A stretch of 50,366 nt of DNA from Alphaproteobacteria bacterium (GTDB lineage: Bacteria > Pseudomonadota > Alphaproteobacteria > M2410). Under the pieces are notes generated by a model. It was not told the origin of the DNA. It was given only the letters and a program-made list of their open reading frames with translations, and searched no databases. The position numbers and the translations under genes are program-made. This document shows, one piece after another, positions 37,742-44,253 of the stretch (position 1 is its first letter; the number at the start of each line of letters is the position of its first letter). The DNA is taken from the NCBI GenBank assembly GCA_030614785.1, contig JAUWTJ010000025.1, positions 1 to 50,366 of the forward strand. The letters are read 5' to 3'.

Positions 37742-38463
37742 CGAAACTCTTGAAGCACACAGGGTTGGCCGCGTTGGCTCTCCTCCTCGCCACCGGTTGC
37801 CAGATCGGGCAAGACATGAATAAAAACTGGCAGCAATTCAATCAGATCGTCAACCTGGTGAGGTCCGGCGGATCTCATTCGTCTATCGCACGGGGGACGG
37901 TTGAGGCAAATCCCTTTGCATCGATGGGCTTTCGATATGGCAACAGCCCACAGGCATTTATATCACTGGCCCAAAGCCAAAGTGGGCAGCTCTTCTGGGC
38001 GTCCCGTGATGGCCTGACAATTGTTACTGAGCACGGAAGGATAGTTCAAACAGTTGGATTTCCAGGCAATTTGACAGGAGGGAAATCAACGACAAAAGAC
38101 CCTCTATCCCTGCCCCATTCCACAGACTGGAGTGAATACCCCTTCTTCCGCATTCTCGATTTCAAAGACGACTTAGGCTATGGTCACCACATGGAGTGCA
38201 GTCTGAAAGACCTTGGGGCAGAGGAAATAACCATACTCGGCAGGACGTTTACTGCCCGAAAATTTGCCGAGCCATGCCGGGTACCCACTCTCAAATGGTC
38301 GTTTGAAAACACCCATTGGCTGGATGCTAATACCGGTTTTGTCTGGCGTACCCGTCAATGGATTAGTCCAGGCCTCAAGAAACCGATCGAACTTGAGGTT
38401 CTTCGCCCTGCGGCGGAGGATCCCGCTTGGCAAATACACTCTGCCCTTACCACAGCATACTGA
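37738..38463 (+). CDS. yjbF: YjbF/GfcB-family lipoprotein
   Basis: About 241 aa from the ATG at 37738, which overlaps the yjbH TGA. A lipoprotein signal with lipobox LLATGC is followed by the family core: ASMGFRYGNSPQAFISLAQSQSGQLFWASRDGLTIVTEHGRIVQT, FPFRI-like strands around YPFFRILDF, and a C-terminal FVWRTRQWISPGLKKPIELEVLRPA. YjbF and GfcB lipoproteins occur in yjbEFGH/gfcABCD operons for exopolysaccharide or group 4 capsule. It should be tethered to the outer membrane's inner leaflet and act with YjbH. No YjbG homologue is seen between them. Confidence 0.86.
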   Translation: MTKLLKHTGLAALALLLATGCQIGQDMNKNWQQFNQIVNLVRSGGSHSSIARGTVEANPFASMGFRYGNSPQAFISLAQSQSGQLFWASRDGLTIVTEHGRIVQTVGFPGNLTGGKSTTKDPLSLPHSTDWSEYPFFRILDFKDDLGYGHHMECSLKDLGAEEITILGRTFTARKFAEPCRVPTLKWSFENTHWLDANTGFVWRTRQWISPGLKKPIELEVLRPAAEDPAWQIHSALTTAY

Positions 38464-38709
38464 TACACCAGATCGTCATAGAAACTGGCTCTGCGATGTG
38501 GATGTTGTTATTTTCGTCACAGTGGCGGGCCCAAATGCGGAGGCAGCATTCTCACCATCGCCATCATATAGAGCCAGATTACCGGTAAGACATCGCTCAA
38601 GCATAAAACACACCGACACCTCAGGGCTGCCTGACTGGCAAACCCCGAGGATTACGGTAGGATAACACCAACTTTTTTCCGAGAATAAATCACCGGATCT
38701 GATAAAATA

Positions 38710-38973
38710 CTACGGAGTTGTCGTAGTAGTGGTAGTAGTTGGCGACGGTGTTGGAGTCGGCGTCGGAGTTGGGCCCAACGGGTTACGATCATCACGGATC
38801 AAGCCCTCGCCGGTCATAACAAAAAGAACGCCTCCAATAATGACCCACGAACCAGTTGGCAAGGAATTCAACCACGCGGCAGAACCACCGCCGGCCATAG
38901 GCGTTTCCTGGGCAACCACTGGAAGACTGGCCATAACCGTCACAATTGCAGCAACACAAAATTTCTTAATCAT
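38710..38973 (-). CDS. Small secreted YjbE/GfcA-like protein with Thr/Pro-rich tail
   Basis: An 87-aa protein with a signal peptide (MIKKFCVAAIVTVMASLPVVAQ), a short mature part, one hydrophobic segment (GSWVIIGGVLFVMTG) and a C-terminus of TP repeats ending in eight threonines. E. coli YjbE and GfcA have the same design: a signal, a Gly/Ala hydrophobic stretch and a polythreonine end. The neighbouring yjbH and yjbF homologues support the link, which is by architecture and context rather than by alignment. It is a paralogue of the gene at 39340. A GGGAT ribosome site lies about 10 bp before the ATG. It converges on yjbF. Confidence 0.72.
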   Translation of the reverse strand: MIKKFCVAAIVTVMASLPVVAQETPMAGGGSAAWLNSLPTGSWVIIGGVLFVMTGEGLIRDDRNPLGPTPTPTPTPSPTTTTTTTTP

Positions 38974-39270
38974 TTTATCAATATCCCTTTTTGGGTAGTT
39001 ACAACCGCTAATAGAGAACCTAAAGAGGTTGCAATAGATTACAGTACAGTCAGGGAACCTCTTACACGATGGTTAACGTATACCAAAGCGGCTCATGCGT
39101 CCACTATCGCAATCCATTAGTTAAGATGGAGTTACAGCCGGAAATTCGCGCCTTTTAGGTAATAACTTATACGATCCAGATCTATAAATCAGCCTGGAGC
39201 CCTTCTGCAGATACTTCTTTGTCGGAATCGATAGACATAGCGATTCGCGCCGTTTAAGGAGCGATTTTCG
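38974..39270. other. Non-coding gap between the two polythreonine genes
   Basis: No gene is visible. Two copies of ATTCGCGCC followed by T-rich sequence and AGG lie at 39144-39159 and 39243-39259, about 99 bp apart. AT-rich sequence nearest 38974 probably holds the promoter of the 38710-38973 gene. Confidence 0.4.
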
Positions 39271-39306
39271 AAAAAAAGGGGTCCGCATCGGACCCCCAAA
39301 AAAAAA
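39271..39306 (-). terminator. Rho-independent terminator of the downstream polythreonine gene
   Basis: A perfect 8-bp stem, GGGGTCCG/CGGACCCC with loop CAT (39278-39296), is flanked by A-runs on both plus-strand sides. Read on the minus strand it is followed by seven T residues. It starts 34 bp after the stop of the 39340 gene, and its symmetry could stop transcription from either side. Confidence 0.88.
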
Positions 39307-39339
39307 TCTTCATACGCCCCACTGGTCGAGCATCCAAAA

Positions 39340-39615
39340 CTACGACGTCGAGGTAGTAGTTGTAGTAGTTGTAGTAGTTGTACCAGGCGGTGAAGTGCTC
39401 ACAGGATTGCCTTCATCGTCCAGAAGAACCAGACCAGCGGCTGTTACAATAAAAATGAACCCGCCAATCATGACATAGGAGCCAACCGGCATCGAGGCCC
39501 ATGTGGCAACCTGGCCGCCCGCTACGCCGGCAGAAGGAGATTCTTGAGCAATCACAGGTGCCGCAACTATCATCGCAGCAGCAAAACTTGCCAACAGTAT
39601 TTTCACTATTTTCAT
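39340..39615 (-). CDS. Second small secreted YjbE/GfcA-like protein with polythreonine tail
   Basis: A 91-aa protein from the ATG at 39615, chosen over an in-frame GTG at 39627 because GAGG sits six bases before it. It has a signal peptide (MKIVKILLASFAAAMIVAAPVIAQ), a short mature part with GSYVMIGGFIFIVTAAGLVLL, and a tail of ten threonines followed by STS. The mature segment and hydrophobic core align with the 38710 protein (P-x-GSxVxIGG), so the two are paralogues. It is closed by a strong terminator and so is its own transcription unit. The threonine run is coded by a perfect 9-bp tandem repeat. Confidence 0.72.
   Translation of the reverse strand: MKIVKILLASFAAAMIVAAPVIAQESPSAGVAGGQVATWASMPVGSYVMIGGFIFIVTAAGLVLLDDEGNPVSTSPPGTTTTTTTTTTSTS
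39353..39382. repeat. 9-bp tandem repeat coding the polythreonine tail
   Basis: GTAGTAGTT is repeated perfectly three times (39353-39379) and continues with GTA. On the coding strand this reads AACTACTAC, giving Thr codons. Because the unit is a multiple of three, slippage would change tail length without breaking the frame. Confidence 0.8.
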
Positions 39616-39734
39616 AACAATCCTCACGCAGATTCTTCAGTTGATGATTAGTCGCGAAATGCAGTCCGGGAACTATACACACTATCCAGATCGCAAACCC
39701 CAAGCAAAAGCTTAGGAAGCTCTAGGCCAATACG

Positions 39735-39751
39735 GTTAAGTAAGTCTTAAC
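39735..39751. promoter_or_regulatory. GTTAAG-N5-CTTAAC inverted repeat upstream of the second polythreonine gene
   Basis: A perfect 6+6 palindrome (GTTAAGTAAGTCTTAAC) lies 120 bp upstream of the ATG at 39615 and 85 bp beyond the stop of the 39836-40420 gene. It has the shape of a dimeric regulator site. No protein can be assigned. Confidence 0.4.
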
Positions 39752-39835
39752 ACCGCCCACACTCGTTTCAACAAAAAAAGCATGAAATAGCATTCATCTG
39801 ATTACAATTTTTGTCTCAAGAGAATTATCTGGCGC

Positions 39836-40420
39836 TCAACGCCTGTTACGCCAACCTGTCAGAGCTCGAATCCAGCTTCCACGACGCTTTGAGATCATGG
39901 TTTCGTCTTTTTCAGACCTCCCTTGCGAATCAGAAAACGAGTCATCCACATTTTTTCCTCGCAGAATAATTCGGCCTCTTGCCTTTCTCCTGAGCGGCTT
40001 GACCGCGCCCTCACTCATCCGGGGGCGATCAAAAGAAAGGCCCTCAACGGCCTCCTGACGAGAGGCCTTTCCGGGTGGATTCCGCCTTGCAATCTGAAAC
40101 GCTGTCAGCGCCGCTTCCGCCGGATCGATCTGGAGACTTCCTTTCGAAGGGGTCGCCAAATCTACCCCCTTGGTCGAAGTGTTGCGCCATATGTCTGGAT
40201 GGCGCGGCTCCGAATAACCTGGTTGCCCACCCTGAAGACCTCTACTCCCGGATTTAAAACCCGCTGGCGTTTGGTCCGGAGACTGGTGTGGGTTTTTCAA
40301 AATTCCCTCGCGGACTTCCGCGCGCATAGTGGCTTTGGCCCTGCGCCTACGCGGCTTCCTGGTTGCCATCTCGAATTCCTGCTTCACAACATCAAGCATC
40401 TGCTGAACACGATCTGTCAT
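39836..40420 (-). CDS. Uncharacterised basic, probably disordered protein
   Basis: I do not recognise this 194-aa protein. The ATG at 40420 is chosen because AGGAG lies nine bases upstream; an in-frame GTG at 40429 is too close to it. The first 20 residues form an amphipathic helix (MTDRVQQMLDVVKQEFEMA). The rest is rich in Arg, Lys, Pro, Gly and Ser, with patches such as RKPRRRRAKATMR, LRRKARGRIILRGK and a C-terminus WIRALTGWRNRR. There is no signal peptide. It follows the proteasome-like gene by 50 bp on the same strand, so the two are probably co-transcribed and it may be a partner or nucleic-acid-binding adaptor. That is inference only. Confidence 0.6.
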   Translation of the reverse strand: MTDRVQQMLDVVKQEFEMATRKPRRRRAKATMRAEVREGILKNPHQSPDQTPAGFKSGSRGLQGGQPGYSEPRHPDIWRNTSTKGVDLATPSKGSLQIDPAEAALTAFQIARRNPPGKASRQEAVEGLSFDRPRMSEGAVKPLRRKARGRIILRGKNVDDSFSDSQGRSEKDETMISKRRGSWIRALTGWRNRR

Positions 40421-40470
40421 TGCCTTCACTCCTCATGTTGCAAGGTGGCCATCAAACCGGCCGCCTTCAC

Positions 40471-41760
40471 CTATATATTACCACCATCACGGATCAGAAC
40501 GAAGCCTTCACTGAGCGAGATTAGCGCCACGTCGACCGGGCCGCCAACAGTCTCGGGCTGCTGCATCACCTTTTGCTGGAACGAGTTCAATTTAACCAGA
40601 GAGGCTGCAGTCTCCGCCAGCTCCGCCCTCGGCAGAGTGTGGAGCGCCCGAATAATAGGGGTCGTATGTATGGCCTGTTGATACTCTTCAATCTTGTGGA
40701 AAAAGACCCCCAGTGCCTGATTGAGATTAGCTTCACTATATTGCTCAAAAAGTTTCTGCTTTTGCCTTTTATCGAGCCCGGGAAGGTCGGCGATGAGATC
40801 GGCGATCAGATGATGTGTCAGACGCAGCGTTTCAAGGAAGAGATATTGCCGGAAGTCGCGATCAATACCGGTCAGGAACGTATAGATCATTTTATCCTGG
40901 GCAAACGTCATCATCACGGGACCGCTATTGGGATCTATCGCGCTCTTTCGATCATCCGCCCGCTTCAGAATGCCGCCAAAAACGCCGCCGGAATGATAGG
41001 AGACCATGGCAGGAAACTTCTCGCGTTCACCGAACCCGGCAAAAACCAGCCCTGTATAACCTTCAAAAAAGGCATTCTTTGTCACCGTAAAAACAGCGAT
41101 CTCCGACAGCCTGTCGCGCACATCGTTTGAAATCGTCAGGCCCGGATAATCTGACGCCAGATGCTTGCCCAGCGAATCAATCAAATCACCAATCTGGTTG
41201 CGATAACGGCTGGCAAGCTTACGCGCCATATCAGAGGGAAAACAATCCAGATCCCGGCGCGGCGTATCATCGAAGTAGCTGTTATAGGCGCTGTATATTT
41301 CCTCAACGATGAATTGGAAGACTGAGTTGGATTGCGCACGCACGTTATCAGGCGAACTTTCGCGGAGATTTTCCATCTCTTTGTCGAACTCGTCGGCAAT
41401 GAGGCCAAACACCACGGCTGCATTTTTGTAGAATTCAAGATCCTGATGTTCTTGCGGGAAAAGTTCCTTGTGACGTTCGACAAAAGCCAGAAAATCCAGC
41501 GCATACTCTTCGACAGTATTGAAACGGCGCTTGGCGGCCTCCGCGCCATAAAGATTGATGATCGTTTCCCAGGGAACATTCATTATGTCTACATTGTTGT
41601 AGAACATGATGCCCACCGGGGCGCCGTCAATCAACTGATAGACCTTGTCATAACTTTGATAAATTGCATGCGCTTCACCGCGACTGGACATCACAGTCAC
41701 GGCACTGTCCGCCGCCATGGCGACTGCACCCCGATTCATCAACAGCACTTCGGAAGTCAT
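40471..41760 (-). CDS. Proteasome-like Ntn-hydrolase family protein of unknown function
   Basis: A 429-aa protein starting MTSEVLLMNRGAVAMAADSAVTV. After removal of Met the N-terminus is Thr1, Asp falls at position 17 (AADSA) and a Lys at position 38 (SYDKVYQL), the order of Thr1/Asp17/Lys33 in proteasome beta subunits and HslV. This is followed by VGIMFYNN and VPWETIINLYG. A long helical insert (about residues 80-220) separates these from a second beta region (YTGLVFAGFGEREKFPAM), and the end GGPVDVALISLSEGFVLIRDG looks like closing strands. Proteasome subunits are about 180-240 aa, so it is twice as long. No ATPase partner is nearby. GGGGA precedes the ATG. Activity is inferred, not shown. 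Confidence 0.65.
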   Translation of the reverse strand: MTSEVLLMNRGAVAMAADSAVTVMSSRGEAHAIYQSYDKVYQLIDGAPVGIMFYNNVDIMNVPWETIINLYGAEAAKRRFNTVEEYALDFLAFVERHKELFPQEHQDLEFYKNAAVVFGLIADEFDKEMENLRESSPDNVRAQSNSVFQFIVEEIYSAYNSYFDDTPRRDLDCFPSDMARKLASRYRNQIGDLIDSLGKHLASDYPGLTISNDVRDRLSEIAVFTVTKNAFFEGYTGLVFAGFGEREKFPAMVSYHSGGVFGGILKRADDRKSAIDPNSGPVMMTFAQDKMIYTFLTGIDRDFRQYLFLETLRLTHHLIADLIADLPGLDKRQKQKLFEQYSEANLNQALGVFFHKIEEYQQAIHTTPIIRALHTLPRAELAETAASLVKLNSFQQKVMQQPETVGGPVDVALISLSEGFVLIRDGGNI

Positions 41761-41972
41761 TACGGTCCCCGTTTACCCGACAGACGTTTTCCTTGCCAAT
41801 CCCCACAATGGCAATGCGCCGCTCGCGTAAATATTTCACACGCGAAAACGCCCCGTCGTCCAGCATACACGGACACCGGGAAAATCAAAATGCAGAATAA
41901 AAGGTGAGCTAATTCATGTAGTTATGAGGACAAACCGATTTAAAACATCGGCAGTTTTGATCTCTTGTCACC

Positions 41973-41990
41973 CGCGGGCTAAATCCCGCG
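41973..41990 (-). terminator. GC-rich hairpin just after the ferritin-like gene (possible terminator)
   Basis: CGCGGG/CCCGCG form a perfect 6-bp stem with a 6-base loop, directly after the stop codon of the minus-strand gene at 41992. No T-run follows, so intrinsic termination is uncertain. Confidence 0.35.
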
Positions 41991-41991
41991 T

Positions 41992-43014
41992 TCAGGCATC
42001 TTCAAGGCCATTGAACTCAGCCACAAGTCGGTCTCCGCCATCCAGCTTGCCTATCATGCCTTCGAGCTGCGCCTTGGTGTGTTTCCTGTCGCCCTCCTGG
42101 CGACGATCGCTGTGCCAGGACACAATGGTCTCCCACGGGCCATCGATCAGATCGGAGCCGGCAATCGTGCCCCCGTCTTTCGTCCTGAACGTGAGAGTGC
42201 GCATCTCACTGAGGACGACCTGGAGCGACACGGTATGAATGCCTTCATCCGTCCGAATGCGCTCGACCACCTCTCTGGCTTCGGCCGCTTCTGCCCTGCG
42301 GTCAAGAAACAGCTCCGCGTCGTCCAGAAGGTCGCAGCAAAAGGCAAAAAAGGACTCAGCGCGGATTTCGATCATCAGCAAATTGAGCAGCAGCCCCATG
42401 ATACCGGCGTAGGCTCCATCGATCTGCGGAAACAGCGGCTCGTCACCCGGGCGCGACAGGTTCTCCGGGATCTCCGGATCCGGATAGGCATCCTTGCCAA
42501 ACACCAGATCACGAAGCGCATACCACATCGCATCATGGGCCCCGATACCATCACGCTTCGGGTCACCGCCCTCGTCGGCACCGTGGGCATAAAGAAGTCC
42601 TTTATGCAGGTGCCCAATGCCCAATTCAGAAATGTTTTCAACGATGATATTCTGAAAGTCAGGGATCGTGGCCTCACAGATAAACCGTCCACGCCCCTCA
42701 AACACCCCGGTCACAGTCAAGGAATTCCAGAAAGTCTGCCCCAGACTGTTTCGGAGAAGAAATTTCTGCTGTTCGCGTGAGGGGTAGTTGGAGCGGCTCA
42801 GGAGCTCGGTGGTGGCATCCAGAATCTTATCCCCTTTTGCCTCCAGGGCCTGCTTCCAGGCCCGCACAGCCGGCCAGCGGTGAAGCGTGCGGGGGGAAAC
42901 ATAGGTTCCCGCCTCATCAAAACCGCCATGCATTTCCTCACCGGCAATAACCTGTGCCCGCGCAAAGGGGTGATCCGCCATCAGATCTTCATTGCTATAA
43001 ATCAATTGAGTCAT
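41992..43014 (-). CDS. Uncharacterised protein with ferritin-like metal-ligand pattern
   Basis: A 340-aa soluble, mostly helical protein from the ATG at 43014 (an upstream frame to 43080 is less likely). I cannot assign a family with certainty. Candidate di-metal ligands sit in helices as in ferritin-like enzymes: Glu114 (FICEATIPD), Glu130-x4-His135 (ENISELGIGHLHKGL), and Glu257-x2-His260 (RTDEGIHTVSL). The last is the E-x-x-H signature of di-iron carboxylate proteins. A helix-rich middle (AGIMGLLLNLLMIEIRAESFFAFCCDLLDD) fits the bundle. It could be an oxygenase or oxidase. It lies 231 bp upstream of the proteasome-like gene on the same strand. Confidence 0.55.
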   Translation of the reverse strand: MTQLIYSNEDLMADHPFARAQVIAGEEMHGGFDEAGTYVSPRTLHRWPAVRAWKQALEAKGDKILDATTELLSRSNYPSREQQKFLLRNSLGQTFWNSLTVTGVFEGRGRFICEATIPDFQNIIVENISELGIGHLHKGLLYAHGADEGGDPKRDGIGAHDAMWYALRDLVFGKDAYPDPEIPENLSRPGDEPLFPQIDGAYAGIMGLLLNLLMIEIRAESFFAFCCDLLDDAELFLDRRAEAAEAREVVERIRTDEGIHTVSLQVVLSEMRTLTFRTKDGGTIAGSDLIDGPWETIVSWHSDRRQEGDRKHTKAQLEGMIGKLDGGDRLVAEFNGLEDA

Positions 43015-43111
43015 GACTTTTATCCATCTGTATACAACGTTAATACCAATATGTGTGCTTCTGCCAATCGCGGCAATCATTGTCGCAAGTAATATTCGAT
43101 GTCATATGCCC

Positions 43112-43903
43112 TCAGCCCACCTTCAGAAGTTGCCCACCATCGACGGGAAGAACCACACCGGTAATAAACTTCGCCTCATCGCTCGCCAGAAAGAGCGCGG
43201 CGTGCGCCACATCCCACGCTGTGCCCATCTTGCCGAGGGGAACCGCCTTGTCCCGAACAGCAATGAGCTCGTCCTTCGGTGTCCCGGTGGCCGAGGCAAT
43301 TCCCTCAATCGCCATCGGCGTGTTGATCAGCCCGGGCATGATCACATTGGCACGGATGCCGTATTTCGCGCCCGACATCGCTATGATTTCGTTCATGGCA
43401 TTGAGCCCGGCCTTGGTCGTCTTGTAGCCGACGCCGCGAAAATTGGCTTCAGCAGCAACCGATGAAATCGACACAATCGCGCCGGATCTCTGCTCCCTCA
43501 TAACCGGCAGAACGTATTTGCAGGTCAGGAACGGCCCCTTCAGATTGACATTGAAAATCCGGTCCCAGTTTTCGGATGTGAAATCAGTCGGCCCGCCATC
43601 TCCCGCCCCGATGCCGACATTATTGTGCAGGACATCGATCCGGCCCCAGGCCTCGACGCAGGCACGCGCAAGCGCCTCACAATCTTCCTCTCGTGTGATG
43701 TCGGCCTCAAAGGCACGCGCATCACCACCCTCATTGCGAATCAGCTCTGCGGTCTCCTCCGCCGAGGCAAGAAGCCGGTCAACGACCAGAACCTTCGCCC
43801 CTTCGCGGGCAAACAGCAGCGCCGTGGCGCGTCCGTTTCCGATCGTCTCACCCGGCGTTTGACCACCGCCGACTATAATCGCGACTTTTCCACTCAACCT
43901 CAT
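43112..43903 (-). CDS. Short-chain dehydrogenase/reductase
   Basis: A 263-aa classical SDR. The ATG at 43903 has GGAGGA five bases upstream; the upstream in-frame start at 44047 would add a 48-residue tail with no family match. Features: IIVGGGQTPGETIGNGRATA, an unusual glycine-rich loop longer than the usual TGxxxGIG; D-R in VVDRLL; NNVG in place of NNAG; SISSVAAE with YKTTKAG (Y-x-x-x-K); and a C-terminal VDGGQ. It should reduce or oxidise an alcohol/ketone with NAD(P). The extended glycine loop suggests an unusual cofactor loop. The substrate is unknown. Confidence 0.87.
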   Translation of the reverse strand: MRLSGKVAIIVGGGQTPGETIGNGRATALLFAREGAKVLVVDRLLASAEETAELIRNEGGDARAFEADITREEDCEALARACVEAWGRIDVLHNNVGIGAGDGGPTDFTSENWDRIFNVNLKGPFLTCKYVLPVMREQRSGAIVSISSVAAEANFRGVGYKTTKAGLNAMNEIIAMSGAKYGIRANVIMPGLINTPMAIEGIASATGTPKDELIAVRDKAVPLGKMGTAWDVAHAALFLASDEAKFITGVVLPVDGGQLLKVG

Positions 43904-44102
43904 CGGATCCTCCCTTATTGTTGTCTTGAGTAGAGCACTCCACCTGCCATCGCCGCAAGATGCCTGGTCGCTGATTTCCGGGACTTTCTCTACCCTCGGC
44001 AGAAATTCCGGATTATCCTGACAAAGGCTCAAAATACTTGAGTGCATTCGGGACTTTAGCCTTGCGCCGAGGCGGCGGAATCACTAGAAAGCCACCTCGC
44101 GT

Positions 44103-44178
44103 GGGCCCGTAGCTCAGTTGGTAGAGCAATTGACTTTTAATCAATGGGTCACAGGTTCGATTCCTGTCGGGCTCACCA
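44103..44178 (+). tRNA. tRNA-Lys (anticodon UUU), with encoded CCA
   Basis: A complete 76-nt cloverleaf. The acceptor stem pairs GGGCCCG with CGGGCTC, including one G-U pair, followed by discriminator A and CCA. The D-arm is GCTCAGTTGGTAGAGC, the anticodon loop CTTTTAA and the T-loop GGTTCGATTCC. The anticodon TTT reads AAA/AAG (Lys). No integrase or att-like repeat is next to it. It lies between the SDR gene and a minus-strand kinase gene. Confidence 0.96.
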
Positions 44179-44253
44179 TTTTACCCTAATTACCACAAAA
44201 CCCAATTCGCCCGATTCAGCGACTGACGGCTGGATTTGATCAGGCGGGGTCTT

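Noticed and set aside
44103-44178. tRNA-Lys as an integration site for a genomic island
   Set aside because: No integrase, no repeat of the tRNA 3' end and no mobile genes are seen nearby.
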